A stretch of 64,000 nt of DNA from Lachnospiraceae bacterium (GCA_014239155.1 JAAZZQ010000013.1:1-64000), one strand, 5' to 3'; shown: positions 8,319 through 17,042, numbered from the stretch's first letter. Numbers and translations: made by a program. The notes: generated by a model not told the origin, from the sequence alone.

Positions 8319-9166
8319 TAGGACAGCCCCCTTCCCGTATACTGGATAAACATATCCTCTAAAGTTGGTTCTTCCGAATGGATGCTGATAATTTCATCAT
8401 GCAGGAAAGGAATACCTCTTTTAAGTTCTGGAGTTTCGATTGTTTTTTCTTCCCGTTTGCCTTGATACAGATAATTAATTCTGATACGATGGTTATTGTT
8501 TTTCTCTTTTAGCCTTTTTGGAGTGTCTAATGCAACGATACCTCCATTTGTAATAAAAGCTACTCTGTCACATAGCAAATCTGCATCCAACATATTGTGT
8601 GTGGTTAAAAATATGGTTGTTCCTTTTTTGCGTTCTTCTTCAATAATCTTACGGAACAGAACAGCGCCAGTCGGGTCAAGTCCGCTTGTCGGCTCGTCCA
8701 GAAATAACAATTTTGGATTGCTGATTAGTGCCCGTGCCATACTTACACGCTGCCGCATACCTTTTGAGTAAGAGGAAACAGGTTTTTTAAGGAAGTCCGG
8801 CTTAAACTCTAATTTTTCTAACACTTCTCCAATGTCTCGTAACTGTTCTGTCGGATAGAAGGAAGAAAAATATTTGAGATTATCAACAGCACTTAAATTT
8901 GCATACAGATATGGGAACTCAAACAAAACACCTATTTTTTGGAAAAAATCCTGCATGTGTGCCATAGAAATATCCTGTTCAAACAGTGATACCCTGCCAC
9001 CATGCCCTTTTAAAATTCCAGTGAGAATTTTTTGTGTCGTTGACTTTCCGGAGCCATTTGGTCCTAAAAATCCAAAGATTTCCCCATCTTCCACGGTAAA
9101 GTTTAGTCCATGTAATACCTGTTTGCCTTTTCCGTAGGAAAAAGTCAAATTTTTTGCTTCAATCAT
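8318..9166 (-). CDS. ABC transporter ATP-binding subunit
   Basis: A 282-residue ATPase with all motifs intact: Walker A 'GPNGSGKST' (about 36-44), Q-loop in the 'FEFPYLYANLS' region, signature 'YSKGMRQRVSMARAL', Walker B 'LLFLDEPTSGLDP' and switch His in 'TTHN'. It powers the two ABC-2 permeases that follow. The start codon overlaps the stop of a 49-residue membrane protein as ATGA, so the small gene is its translational leader. The C-terminal 60 residues resemble the regulatory extension of DrrA/BcrA-type exporters, which often confer self-protection against antibiotics. Confidence 0.92.
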   Translation of the reverse strand: MIEAKNLTFSYGKGKQVLHGLNFTVEDGEIFGFLGPNGSGKSTTQKILTGILKGHGGRVSLFEQDISMAHMQDFFQKIGVLFEFPYLYANLSAVDNLKYFSSFYPTEQLRDIGEVLEKLEFKPDFLKKPVSSYSKGMRQRVSMARALISNPKLLFLDEPTSGLDPTGAVLFRKIIEEERKKGTTIFLTTHNMLDADLLCDRVAFITNGGIVALDTPKRLKEKNNNHRIRINYLYQGKREEKTIETPELKRGIPFLHDEIISIHSEEPTLEDMFIQYTGRGLS

Positions 9167-9312
9167 TCATCATCACCCCATTTCCCATGCTGATTACGTT
9201 TCTCTTCCTGCTGGCGTTTGCTCCACCAATTCATAAACTTTACTTTGAATGGAATAGAAACTATTACTACAATAATAACAACCCACCAATACCATTCAAT
9301 TCCTAAAAACAT
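9163..9312 (-). CDS. 49-residue single-span membrane protein leading the ABC operon
   Basis: This short gene reads MFLGIEWYWWVVIIVVIVS, then a basic, Trp-rich tail (KVKFMNWWSKRQQEEKRNQ) and stops as ATGA, overlapping the ATPase start. A perfect AAAGGAGGTG lies nine bases upstream of its ATG. One membrane span (about 5-22) is followed by a cationic cytoplasmic tail, which suggests an accessory or regulatory subunit of the exporter. It is the first gene after the proposed response-regulator boxes. I do not recognise a named family. Confidence 0.8.
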   Translation of the reverse strand: MFLGIEWYWWVVIIVVIVSIPFKVKFMNWWSKRQQEEKRNQHGKWGDDE

Positions 9313-9398
9313 ATATAACACCTCCTTTTATTTATGATAATAGAAAATCTGCAAAGCGTGTTTTCTATTGTGTCTTGCCATAAAAATAAAAAAAAGGA

Positions 9399-9442
9399 GT
9401 GAAATTGAGGTGTGGTCACTGTGAAATTGGTGTGAAAAAATC
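9399..9442 (-). promoter_or_regulatory. Four 11-bp tandem boxes, likely OmpR-family regulator site
   Basis: On the plus strand GTGAAATTGAG, GTGTGGTCACT, GTGAAATTGGT and GTGAAAAAATC follow one another at 9399, 9410, 9421 and 9432, an exact 11-base period. Direct repeats about one helical turn apart are the usual binding pattern of OmpR/PhoB-type response regulators. The boxes lie about 90 bases before the small membrane protein, between the two-component genes and the ABC operon. Confidence 0.65.
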
Positions 9443-9483
9443 GAGTATTGGTGCACTCGATTTGCAAAAAGCTTCGCTTTTTG
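9438..9483. repeat. Two inverted repeats behind the boxes
   Basis: AAATCGAGT (9438-9446) pairs with ACTCGATTT (9455-9463). Next to it CAAAAAGC (9465-9472) pairs with GCTTTTTG (9476-9483). They overlap the last box and may be a terminator pair for the upstream kinase transcript. Confidence 0.5.
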
Positions 9484-9507
9484 TCTAAATGATTTACGCT
9501 GTAAGAA

Positions 9508-9541
9508 ACGACTTCCCATTCATTTTTGAAAGAGAAGCCGT
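9508..9541 (-). terminator. Possible terminator after the histidine kinase gene
   Basis: ACGACTTC (9508-9515) and GAAGCCGT (9534-9541) form an 8-bp stem with one mismatch, 14 bases beyond the kinase stop. The U-run is poor, so some read-through into the ABC operon is likely. Confidence 0.4.
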
Positions 9542-9554
9542 CTACAAAAAAGAC

Positions 9555-10625
9555 TTATTTTATTGTGGGTATAGAAAAGAAAAACGCAACACCATCTGAT
9601 ATATTTTTTACGCCATACTCTAAATTCTGCATGGACAATATTTGTGCAACAATAGCAAGACCTAGTCCTGAACCACTATATTTTGCATCTTTATCACGAT
9701 AAAACTTTTCCCAAATTTTAGCTAGCTTTTCCTGTGGTATTGGAGTACCTTGATTAAAAATGGAAAAATATAATTTTCCATTTTGTTCGACTAATGACAG
9801 TTTTAAAATTCCTTTTGATGCCACATTCCTTTTTGCATTGATGATCAGATTGTTTAAAACCTGTTCCATGCGTGATTTATCCGTATAAACATAGATTTTA
9901 TGTTCAGGAAGTTCATACTGTAATTCAAAATCTGTTTCCGGCATATCTATCAATAGCCGTCCTGCTATCGTTTCTAAAAATTCTACGAAGTCAAATCGTT
10001 CAGGCAGAAGTAAAACAGCTCCATTTTCCAGAGCAGATAAATCTAGCAGTGTTGTGATAAGTGTACTCATTCGTTCTGCCTCCGATACAATAATTTCACA
10101 GTATTTTTGCTTTTTTTCTTCATCCGTTTCGTCCTGTATCCCTTCTGCATAGGCACAGATAATTCCTAAAGGTGTTTTCATTTCGTGGGATAGACGGTCT
10201 GCTAATTCTTTTCGCTCCTTTAATAGCTGCCGTTCTTGATACACATCCTTTTCAAGCTGGATATTTGCTTTTTTCAATTTTTCAAGTGTAAGCTGTAAAT
10301 TCTCGGACATTTTATTAAGATTTTTTGCAAGGTCACCAAATTCGTCCTCGGATGTTATTTTGCAAGGGGCGGAAAAGTCCAGTTGTGCTATTCTGTGTGC
10401 CATCTCACAAATTTTAGAAATTGGATCTGAAATAAACCGTCCTAACAGATAATCTACAATAAATATTAGCAAAGCAACAAATCCTATCCAAATTAAAAAA
10501 GAAATATTCTGTCCAAAGGGTAATCGGGTAGAAACAACATAAGAAATAATCAAAGCGAAACCTGCGATTTTTGAAATTATGACTATTTTTTTTCGTACAG
10601 TATGGAGTGATAATTGTTCTTTCAT
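9555..10625 (-). CDS. Sensor histidine kinase
   Basis: A 356-residue kinase. Two membrane spans (about 14-32 and 42-60) bracket a very short extracellular loop. Then come a HAMP segment (about 62-115), a coiled coil, the HisKA box 'LSHEMKTPLG' with the phospho-accepting His147, and the ATPase domain with 'NNLIINAKRN' and 'GSGLGLAIVAQIL'. The near-absent sensor loop is typical of intramembrane-sensing kinases of Firmicutes that detect cell-envelope stress or peptide antibiotics. It overlaps the response-regulator gene as ATGA and lies just upstream of an ABC exporter it probably controls. Confidence 0.92.
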   Translation of the reverse strand: MKEQLSLHTVRKKIVIISKIAGFALIISYVVSTRLPFGQNISFLIWIGFVALLIFIVDYLLGRFISDPISKICEMAHRIAQLDFSAPCKITSEDEFGDLAKNLNKMSENLQLTLEKLKKANIQLEKDVYQERQLLKERKELADRLSHEMKTPLGIICAYAEGIQDETDEEKKQKYCEIIVSEAERMSTLITTLLDLSALENGAVLLLPERFDFVEFLETIAGRLLIDMPETDFELQYELPEHKIYVYTDKSRMEQVLNNLIINAKRNVASKGILKLSLVEQNGKLYFSIFNQGTPIPQEKLAKIWEKFYRDKDAKYSGSGLGLAIVAQILSMQNLEYGVKNISDGVAFFFSIPTIK

Positions 10626-11290
10626 TTTGCTACCTCAAATTTATATCCTGAACGGATAAGCGTTACAATGTGTTTTCCCTCGCTGCCTAACTTTTGCCGC
10701 AGGGTTTTGATATGTGTATCTACTGTTCGAGTGTTTCCCTCAAAATCATATCCCCAAATTCGATTTAATAATTGCTCACGAGAAAAAATCTGTTCTGGAT
10801 TAGTCATAAAGAAAAACAATAACTCATATTCCTTATGTGTTAAAGTAATTTCCTGACCGTCCAAAAATACTGTATGTGCTATGGGAAATATTGTTATTTT
10901 TCCTGCGCTAAGTGTATCTGCCGGATTTGCAGAAAAGCGACGTAACAAAGCATTTGTCTTTGCAAGCAGTATTTTAGGACTGAAAGGCTTTGTCATATAG
11001 TCATCAGCGCCATATTTATAACCTTTTAATTTATCTTCTTCATCACTTTTTGCGGTTAGCATAATAATTGGCAGATTACTTATTTCTCTTGCCATTTTGC
11101 ATACAGAAAAACCATCAAGATGTGGCATCATAATATCCAATATCATTAAATCCATAGGATTGTTTTTTAATATCATTAAAGCATCTATACCATCATCAGC
11201 AGTAAAACAAGTATGCCCGCCTCTTTTCATATATTCAATAATAATATCCTGCATATTCTTTTCATCTTCTACAATTAATATATTTGGCAT
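10622..11290 (-). CDS. OmpR-family response regulator
   Basis: A 222-residue regulator. The receiver domain (about 1-115) has the acidic pair in 'VEDE' and phospho-acceptor Asp52 in 'LMILDIMMPHLDG', with 'KPF' at its end. The winged helix (about 125-220) ends in 'NTRTVDTHIKTLRQKLG'. It is the partner of the kinase that follows with a 4-base overlap. The start is backed by AAAGGAGTG. The four 11-bp boxes at 9399-9442 are the natural candidate target. Confidence 0.93.
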   Translation of the reverse strand: MPNILIVEDEKNMQDIIIEYMKRGGHTCFTADDGIDALMILKNNPMDLMILDIMMPHLDGFSVCKMAREISNLPIIMLTAKSDEEDKLKGYKYGADDYMTKPFSPKILLAKTNALLRRFSANPADTLSAGKITIFPIAHTVFLDGQEITLTHKEYELLFFFMTNPEQIFSREQLLNRIWGYDFEGNTRTVDTHIKTLRQKLGSEGKHIVTLIRSGYKFEVAK

Positions 11291-11755
11291 GAAATCACTC
11301 CTTTCGATTTGTAAGATGTTTATCTCTTTTATTTGCTAGTAGTTTGCTTTTGATCTAGGGTGTGTTTTTAATTATTTTTACTAAATTCTAATTAATATAA
11401 TGATATCTGTTATCTGAATCGTTTCCAATTAATATGTTCAATATGTAGATTTTCTGTCATAAATGTGTTTTCAAATCGAATTGAACAGATAGCATCTATT
11501 TAAGTCATATCATAACAAAATATTTTATAAAATACTATATTTTGTTGCTATTTATTGGCTAGAGGATCACTCATAGTAACAATTCGAAGTGATATTTAGA
11601 GTAATTTTTAATGAATTACCATAGCTGAGAAAAAACTAAGAATACAGAATTATTTTTTCTGAAAAAAATAGACACCATAGCTTGATTTTTTGCGATAAAG
11701 ACCGATATAACAAGTAGTTAGAACAATTTTTTTGTAAAAGAAACAGAGGTGGGGT
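11291..11755. other. AT-rich divergent intergenic region
   Basis: About 465 bases between the response regulator (minus) and the next plus-strand gene. AACAAAATAT (11514-11523) and ATATTTTGTT (11537-11546) form a perfect 10-bp inverted repeat, which could be an operator. Otherwise I see only promoter-like AT-rich DNA. Confidence 0.5.
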
Positions 11756-12328
11756 ATGAATTTTTCATTAAATAATAATATGCCTTCTATTTTTACACAA
11801 AATTCTGGGTATCGACTGAAGAGTACAGAGGAGAAAATGGAACGCATACAGAAGAAGCAGTCTCAGATTGATTTTTTTGAGGGGAAGAAAGCTGATCTTA
11901 AGAATATGCAATGCAATACGCTAGATGAGATTGCAAAAAAGCTTGCGCTGTTTAACAATTACAACGATCAGATTGATGCAGTGAAAAAGCAATTTAATTA
12001 TGAGCAGATGATGCATTGCACAGACGAGGCGAAGGAACTTGGCGAGAAGATTGCAAAGGCGGCAGAAGAACTAGAGCCAAAGACTGCAGAGGAGCGGCGT
12101 GAGGAACTTGCGAAGGAGGCTCTTGGCATTGAAGAGGAAGGAATCCTTGATGAGATGCTAGACGATCTGCCAACGGACGAGTTGGAAGATTCTTTGAATG
12201 AAATGTTGACAGACAAAGAAATCATTCAAGAAGAACTGGATGAGGAGCTGCCAGAAATCGTGGAGCAGGAAAAATTGACGGAGCTGTTTCTTGATAGACA
12301 ATACGTTCCATTTGATATTAAGGCATAA
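11756..12328 (+). CDS. Acidic coiled-coil protein of unknown function
   Basis: A 190-residue, soluble protein. After an Asn-rich start it is almost all charged alpha-helix (residues about 20-185: K-S-T-E-E-K-M-E-R-I-Q-K-K-Q, E-E-L-E-P-K-T-A-E-E-R-R). There is no signal peptide or membrane span. It is the first gene of a plus-strand set (with the next two) that ends at a terminator at 13756. The start follows CAGAGGTGGGG. Charged coiled-coil proteins upstream of DUF6033-like genes suggest a shared, perhaps envelope-linked role. No function can be assigned. Confidence 0.72.
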   Translation: MNFSLNNNMPSIFTQNSGYRLKSTEEKMERIQKKQSQIDFFEGKKADLKNMQCNTLDEIAKKLALFNNYNDQIDAVKKQFNYEQMMHCTDEAKELGEKIAKAAEELEPKTAEERREELAKEALGIEEEGILDEMLDDLPTDELEDSLNEMLTDKEIIQEELDEELPEIVEQEKLTELFLDRQYVPFDIKA

Positions 12329-12348
12329 AAGGGGCAAGAGCTTGATAC

Positions 12349-12810
12349 ATGCTGAAAGATGATAAAAAGGAATCAGAAGTCAGATACAAGAATCCGACAG
12401 AATATGCAAAATATATTAACAGAACATACGATTGCATGAAAGAGGATGCCTACCGCATTGTAATTAGCGAACGATTGTATTACAGGGCAACAAAGGATAA
12501 GAAGATTGAGCAGTGGCTAGAGGACAATCTCAGTCAGTTGCCGTACTGTATGGAGAGCTTGAGCAGTGTGATTGCTGTTACTGGTGGGTATCTTATCAGA
12601 TGCATTTGTCATATGAATAATTACAATAATATCAGCACTGAAATCTTTGCGTCAGACAGACTCAGTGAAATAGGGCAGTTGTGTGAAAAACAAACGTTCC
12701 GATCTGTGATAAGAACGACAAATGTCAGCGAGATTGAGGAGCAGATAAATTATAACAGTATCTTTTGGACATCTGAGGCGGAGAGCGCCGGCTTTAAGGC
12801 AAAGGCGTAG
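12349..12810 (+). CDS. Conserved-looking hypothetical protein
   Basis: A 153-residue protein with no signal peptide. It contains the unusual hydrophobic helix 'MESLSSVIAVTGGYLIRCIC' in the middle and Tyr/Asn-rich ends. It starts 20 bases after the previous stop, behind AAAAGGGGCAAG, and is followed by a DUF6033-like gene, so the three are likely one operon. I do not recognise the family. Confidence 0.65.
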   Translation: MLKDDKKESEVRYKNPTEYAKYINRTYDCMKEDAYRIVISERLYYRATKDKKIEQWLEDNLSQLPYCMESLSSVIAVTGGYLIRCICHMNNYNNISTEIFASDRLSEIGQLCEKQTFRSVIRTTNVSEIEEQINYNSIFWTSEAESAGFKAKA

Positions 12811-12877
12811 GAAGATAGATTGACATTGATGTAGGCTGAAATGGTTTTTAGCCAATTAAATCAAGGAGGGATGAACT

Positions 12878-13714
12878 ATGAGTACCATTTCTGCGGGTAC
12901 GCCCGTCATTGCAGAGGGTATTTCTGCGTATTACAACACATCAAAAACCAGTAAGAAAACAGAGGAGAAAAAGGAAGATATCGCTATCACTAAGAAGGAG
13001 GAAGCTGCGGAGACAGTCAAAAAGAAAAAAGCTAATGGCAGAACCATTGGAAATCCAGAACTGACAGAAAAAGCTGCAAAGTATTATGAGGAACTAAAAA
13101 AGAAGTATGGTAATTTGGATTTTATCCTTGTGAGCAAAGACCAGAAAGAATTTGCAAAAGCGACTGCGTCAAAATACTCTAATCCACATAAAATGGTTGT
13201 GCTTATTGACGAGGAAAAAATTGAACGTATGGCGGAGGACGAAGATTTTCGTAAACAGTATGAAGGTATCATTGCAAAGGGTGCAAGTGGCTTGACACAG
13301 TTAAAAAATAAACTTGCCAATATGGGATTGGGTGTGAAAAGCTGCGGCATGAATGTGTATGACAATGGAGCGACATCGTTTTTTGCGACGATGGATAAAT
13401 CGTTTAAAGCGCAGAATAAGACTGCCCAACAGCGTTTGGCAAAAAAGAAAGCTGCCAAAAAAGCGGAGGAGAAGAAAGCTGCAAAGAAGGCAGAGCAGAA
13501 AAAACAACAAGAGAAATTAGAAACAAATAGGGAAGAACGCAGAGTGATTCGGGAGGAATATTTTGAGAGTGACAATGAGGATGAAATCACATTTACTGCG
13601 GACTCTATTGAGGACTTGATTGATCAGATTGAAGGTGCAGATTATCTTCTTGAAAGAAACAATTCATCAAATTATGGAAGGCAAGTAGGGCGAGGGTTTG
13701 ATTCCACAATTTAA
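12878..13714 (+). CDS. DUF6033-like protein
   Basis: A 278-residue protein. The Ser/Thr-rich N-terminus is followed by a conserved domain (about 50-185) with 'YYEELKKKYGNLDFILVS', 'NPHKMVVLIDEEKIERM' and 'GASGLTQLKNKLANMG'. A lysine/alanine-rich helix follows (about 188-220), then an acidic tail. This layout matches DUF6033 proteins of Lachnospiraceae, whose role is not known. The start is clear (AAGGAGGGATGAACT before the ATG). It is the last gene before a strong terminator. Confidence 0.7.
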   Translation: MSTISAGTPVIAEGISAYYNTSKTSKKTEEKKEDIAITKKEEAAETVKKKKANGRTIGNPELTEKAAKYYEELKKKYGNLDFILVSKDQKEFAKATASKYSNPHKMVVLIDEEKIERMAEDEDFRKQYEGIIAKGASGLTQLKNKLANMGLGVKSCGMNVYDNGATSFFATMDKSFKAQNKTAQQRLAKKKAAKKAEEKKAAKKAEQKKQQEKLETNREERRVIREEYFESDNEDEITFTADSIEDLIDQIEGADYLLERNNSSNYGRQVGRGFDSTI

Positions 13715-13755
13715 CAGTTATAAAAAGTGACAGGAGTATAAAATTATGATATATT

Positions 13756-13800
13756 GTATGTAACCATCTAGAATGAAAATTCGGGTGGTTACATACATTT
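13756..13800 (+). terminator. Terminator of the DUF6033 operon
   Basis: GTATGTAACCA (13756-13766) and TGGTTACATAC (13786-13796) are perfectly complementary and are followed by ATTTTTAT. This separates the DUF6033 set from the flotillin gene. Confidence 0.82.
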
Positions 13801-13826
13801 TTATATAATTCAAAGGAGGACAAAAA

Positions 13827-15362
13827 ATGACAGGAGCTATTATTGCAGTAATTGTGGTCATTGTTTTAATTGTGCTATTGTGTATGGGATATGTGAAAGC
13901 GCCGCCTGATATGGCGTTTATTATCTCAGGTATCAAGAAAAAGTCCAAGGTGGTAATTGGAAAGGCAAGTATTAGAATACCTTTTTTTGAGCGTCTTGAC
14001 AAGCTGAATCTTAGATTGATTCCTATTGATGTCAAGACAAGTAATGCAGTGCCAACTGCAGACTATATCAATATTAATGTGGATGCAACAGTCAACGTGA
14101 AGATTAGCAATCAGCCAGATAAGTTAAGATTGGCGGCTGAAAATTTTTTAAATAAAAATACGGAATACATAGCGGGTGTCGCGCGTGAGGTTCTTGAGGG
14201 TAATGTGCGTGAGATTGTAGGGCGTATGCGTCTTGAGGAGATGGTTTCCGATAGACAGAAGTTTGCAGAACTTGTGAAAGAGAACGCGGAGCCAGATTTG
14301 GCAGCAATGGGACTGGATATAATTAGTTTTAATGTGCAGAACTTTGTTGATGGAAATGATGTGATTGAGAATCTTGGTATAGACAATATTGTGAAGATTA
14401 AGAAAGCGGCAGCGATTGCAAGAGCTGAGAGTGAACGTGATATTAAGGTTGCACAGGCAGCAGCAGATAAGGATTCCAATGATGCAGCAGTGGCGGCGCA
14501 GACTGAGATTGCAAAGAAACAAAATGAGCTTGCTATTAAAAAGTCCGAGCTTCAGATGGAGGCGGATACCAAGAAGGCAATGGCAGATGCTGCTTATGAA
14601 ATTCAAAAAGAAGAGCAACGTAAGACGATTGAAATTACAACAGCAAATGCAGACATTGCAAAACAGGAGCGTGAGATAGAGTTAAAACAGAAGGAAGTTG
14701 CAGTAAAGGAGCGTGCGCTTGAGGCGGAGGTAAAGAAACAGGCGGAGGCAGAGAAGTATGCAGCGCAGCAAAAGGCGGATGCAGCGTTGTATCAACGACA
14801 GAAGGAAGCGGAAGCGCAGCAGTTTGAGGCACAGAGGATTGCGGAGGCAAAAAAAGCACAGGCGGAGGCAGACCGTTACTCAAAAGAGCAGGAAGCACAA
14901 GGTATTCGGGCATTTGGTGAGGCAGAGGCAGCAGCGGTGCGGGCAAAAGGTGTTGCGGAGGCAGAGGCAATACAGGCGAAGGGAATTGCAGAGGCGGAAG
15001 CTATGGAGAAAAAGGCGGAGGCATATGCAAAATATAATAAAGCAGCAGTAGCTGAGATGATGATTAAGGTGTTGCCTGACATTGCGGGAAAAATTGCAGA
15101 ACCACTGTCTCAAATTGACAAGATTACAATTATTGGCGGTGATGGCGCCAACGGAGTAGATCAAGTAGCGAACAACGTTCCAGCGGTTATGACAAAGTTG
15201 TTTGAGTCCATGAAGGAGACAACAGGAATTGATTTGGCAAATATTATTAATGCGGAATCTTATGATGCCAGAGTGAACAGAAATATTACTGTAAATGGGC
15301 TGGAAGGCGTCAATCTAACTGTTCATCAGAAACCGGAGGATTTAGGAACAGATAATAAGTAA
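13827..15362 (+). CDS. Flotillin-family (SPFH) membrane-domain scaffold
   Basis: A 511-residue protein. One N-terminal membrane span (about 3-22) is followed by the SPFH/band-7 domain (about 30-200: 'VIGKASIRIPFFERLDKLNL', 'EGNVREIVGRMRLEEM'). Next is a long heptad coiled coil made of repeated E/A/K/Q blocks (about 200-410), with the EA repeats typical of flotillins, and a C-terminal oligomerization tail. Flotillins organise functional membrane microdomains and act as scaffolds in sporulation, secretion and signalling. Length and domain order match FloT of Bacillus. The gene is preceded by CAAAGGAGGACAA and stands between two terminators, so it is probably monocistronic. Confidence 0.92.
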   Translation: MTGAIIAVIVVIVLIVLLCMGYVKAPPDMAFIISGIKKKSKVVIGKASIRIPFFERLDKLNLRLIPIDVKTSNAVPTADYININVDATVNVKISNQPDKLRLAAENFLNKNTEYIAGVAREVLEGNVREIVGRMRLEEMVSDRQKFAELVKENAEPDLAAMGLDIISFNVQNFVDGNDVIENLGIDNIVKIKKAAAIARAESERDIKVAQAAADKDSNDAAVAAQTEIAKKQNELAIKKSELQMEADTKKAMADAAYEIQKEEQRKTIEITTANADIAKQEREIELKQKEVAVKERALEAEVKKQAEAEKYAAQQKADAALYQRQKEAEAQQFEAQRIAEAKKAQAEADRYSKEQEAQGIRAFGEAEAAAVRAKGVAEAEAIQAKGIAEAEAMEKKAEAYAKYNKAAVAEMMIKVLPDIAGKIAEPLSQIDKITIIGGDGANGVDQVANNVPAVMTKLFESMKETTGIDLANIINAESYDARVNRNITVNGLEGVNLTVHQKPEDLGTDNK

Positions 15363-15639
15363 TTTATGGTTTATTGTTTATACAGAACTTAATATTTACT
15401 GCTAAGTCTATAAGAAAAGGTGCATGGATTTTTACCTGTTATTGGAACGGAGTGAACAGTGACATTTATAGCAGTGAGTTGTTAGGCACAAACATGGTTA
15501 AATATTCAGAATATTATATGCAATTTGCAAAATTTATCCATAATTTAATGTTAATATTTCTATTGTGATTACCGATATATATTACGTAAACAGTAATGGA
15601 TTTTAACTTATAATATTTTAGAAAGGATATGGATATACA
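15363..15639. other. AT-rich intergenic region
   Basis: About 280 bases with no supported gene. It ends in GAAAGGATATGG, the ribosome binding site of the next gene. Confidence 0.5.
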
Positions 15640-16398
15640 ATGAATATAAACAGTTCGAGAAATTCCCTATTAAGAGCGAGAAATTTAAGGAGTGCTAGAA
15701 GAAGCCGCGCAGGGAAGGTGATTAGCAGCAAGACTTCTAGGACAAACAGCAAATCAAACTCCACTAAAAGAACAACTTCGCCGCTGGCGTCTAAAACACC
15801 AACAAAACAGCTTGCAATGTATGAGCAGATGGAAAAGTCTGCGAGCAGTGTACAGGACAGTGTTGAGAAGATGTTAAAAATTGGCAAAACAACATACACT
15901 GACGATGAGACAGGCAAGAAGGCACAGGAGAATGACAAAGAGAATTTGATAAAGAATATCAAAGATTTTGTAACAGAGTTTAATGAAGTTTACAATAATC
16001 TGTACGATATTGGTGGTGCGGCAAATCTTGCTTTTAAAAAGACACTAGATAGTGTTGTCTCAACCAACAAAAAAGCGTTGGAAGGGATCGGTATTACAGT
16101 TTCTAAATCGGGAGAACTTTCGATTGATGAAAAGACTTTGGAAGGTACAGATTTTGAGAAAATAAAGGAAGTGTTTGCAAAAGAGGGCGGTTTTTCAGAT
16201 AAGGTTTGTGGAAAGATGGAGACAATTGAGAACGCTGCGTCAAATAGTCTTACAACCTTCAGTAAACTTTATGGAGCAACTTCTACCTACAACAAGTATG
16301 GAACGAGCAATTCGTACTTTAATGGTTATAGCAGCAGTGGTTACTACAATAACTATAATTATGGGAAGTATGGCAGCAATAGTGGTTGGTATTTCTAA
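15640..16398 (+). CDS. FliD-like C-terminal domain protein with Tyr/Gly/Asn tail
   Basis: A 252-residue protein in three parts. Residues 1-55 are Arg/Lys/Ser/Thr-rich. Residues about 60-205 resemble the C-terminal helical part of flagellar hook-associated protein 2 ('VTEFNEVYNNLY' and 'IGITVSKSGELSIDEKTLEG'). The last 40 residues are a low-complexity tail of Tyr, Gly, Ser and Asn. There is no secretion signal or the N-terminal half of FliD, so it cannot be a normal cap protein. It may be a secreted or spore/filament-associated protein. Confidence in the FliD resemblance is moderate. Confidence 0.65.
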   Translation: MNINSSRNSLLRARNLRSARRSRAGKVISSKTSRTNSKSNSTKRTTSPLASKTPTKQLAMYEQMEKSASSVQDSVEKMLKIGKTTYTDDETGKKAQENDKENLIKNIKDFVTEFNEVYNNLYDIGGAANLAFKKTLDSVVSTNKKALEGIGITVSKSGELSIDEKTLEGTDFEKIKEVFAKEGGFSDKVCGKMETIENAASNSLTTFSKLYGATSTYNKYGTSNSYFNGYSSSGYYNNYNYGKYGSNSGWYF

Positions 16399-16416
16399 AT
16401 CGCTGTGAAGCAATAA

Positions 16417-16453
16417 GGCCGTTGGGATTAGAAAAAATCCTAACGGTCTTTTT
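16417..16453. terminator. Bidirectional terminator
   Basis: GGCCGTTGGGATT and AATCCTAACGGTC form a stem with two non-canonical pairs, flanked by A-rich and TTTTT runs. It serves the plus-strand FliD-like gene and the minus-strand GGDEF fragment. Confidence 0.82.
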
Positions 16454-16462
16454 GAGAAAACT

Positions 16463-16981
16463 TTAAATATGCTCAAATTTTTGTTGTTCTTTTTTATCTT
16501 TCTTGTTTATGTACATCATTTTATCTGCCCGATTATAGGTGTCTTCCAGATTTTTGTCAGTATTTGCAGTAAAGATGGCATAGCCATATGCAATTTGCAT
16601 TTTTAAATTTTTGTTTTCGCGATTGCATGCATCAACACTTGATTCCAACATTGCCATATAGTGAGTCATGTCAATTGTGGAGGCTTTCTCAATCAATACG
16701 ACAAACTCATCACCGCCAACACGATAACACTTTCCAATTCCATTAAAGATCTCATATATGATTGTAGCACAGTTTTTGATATATAAATCACCTGCACTAT
16801 GACCAAGAGTATCATTGGTATATTTCAGATTGTTGAGGTCAAAATCAATAATTGCAATATCCTCTGGATTTTTTGACAGATGGGAAAAGTCAATATTAAA
16901 GCACGTCCGATTGTTCATTCCTGTCATCTGGTCGGTGTATGCAAGTTTCTGATATGCATTTGCCTCCAACCCCATTTTCAT
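16463..16981 (-). pseudogene. GGDEF (diguanylate cyclase) half of a broken sensor gene
   Basis: A 172-residue GGDEF domain with the active-site motif 'RVGGDEFVVL' (GGDEF at about 89-93), the 'YTDQMTGMNNR' entry helix and 'DFDLNNLKYTND'. All catalytic residues for making c-di-GMP from GTP are present; no RxxD inhibitory site is seen. It has no sensor of its own and no convincing ribosome binding site. The upstream minus-strand gene is a seven-span sensor whose frame would run straight into this domain (S-A-T-L-M-K-M-G-L-E) if the 64 bases between the two 31-bp repeats were absent. I therefore read both as one 540-residue gene broken by a frameshifting insertion. Confidence 0.8.
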
Positions 16982-16983
16982 AA

Positions 16984-17014
16984 GCGTGGCTGATTCTTTT
17001 GTGGAGGCTAAACC
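16984..17014. repeat. 31-bp direct repeat, copy 1 (GGDEF side)
   Basis: It begins GCGTGGCTGATTCTTTTGTG and ends GGCTAAACC. It is identical to 17048-17078, 64 bases away. Between the copies are 33 unrelated bases containing TATAAT. Confidence 0.95.
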
Positions 17015-17042
17015 CGCTATAATATGGCGTTGGAGTAGTAGT

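Noticed and set aside
9328-9519. 63-codon minus-strand frame between kinase and ABC operon
   Set aside because: It covers the 11-bp regulatory boxes and inverted repeats and has no start site; the real small gene is at 9163-9312.
14104-15164. Several long antisense frames within the flotillin gene
   Set aside because: They arise from the repetitive Ala/Glu/Lys codon pattern of the coiled coil; none has a start site.
15374-15568. 64-codon frame behind flotillin
   Set aside because: No start site, AT-rich, no protein-like pattern.
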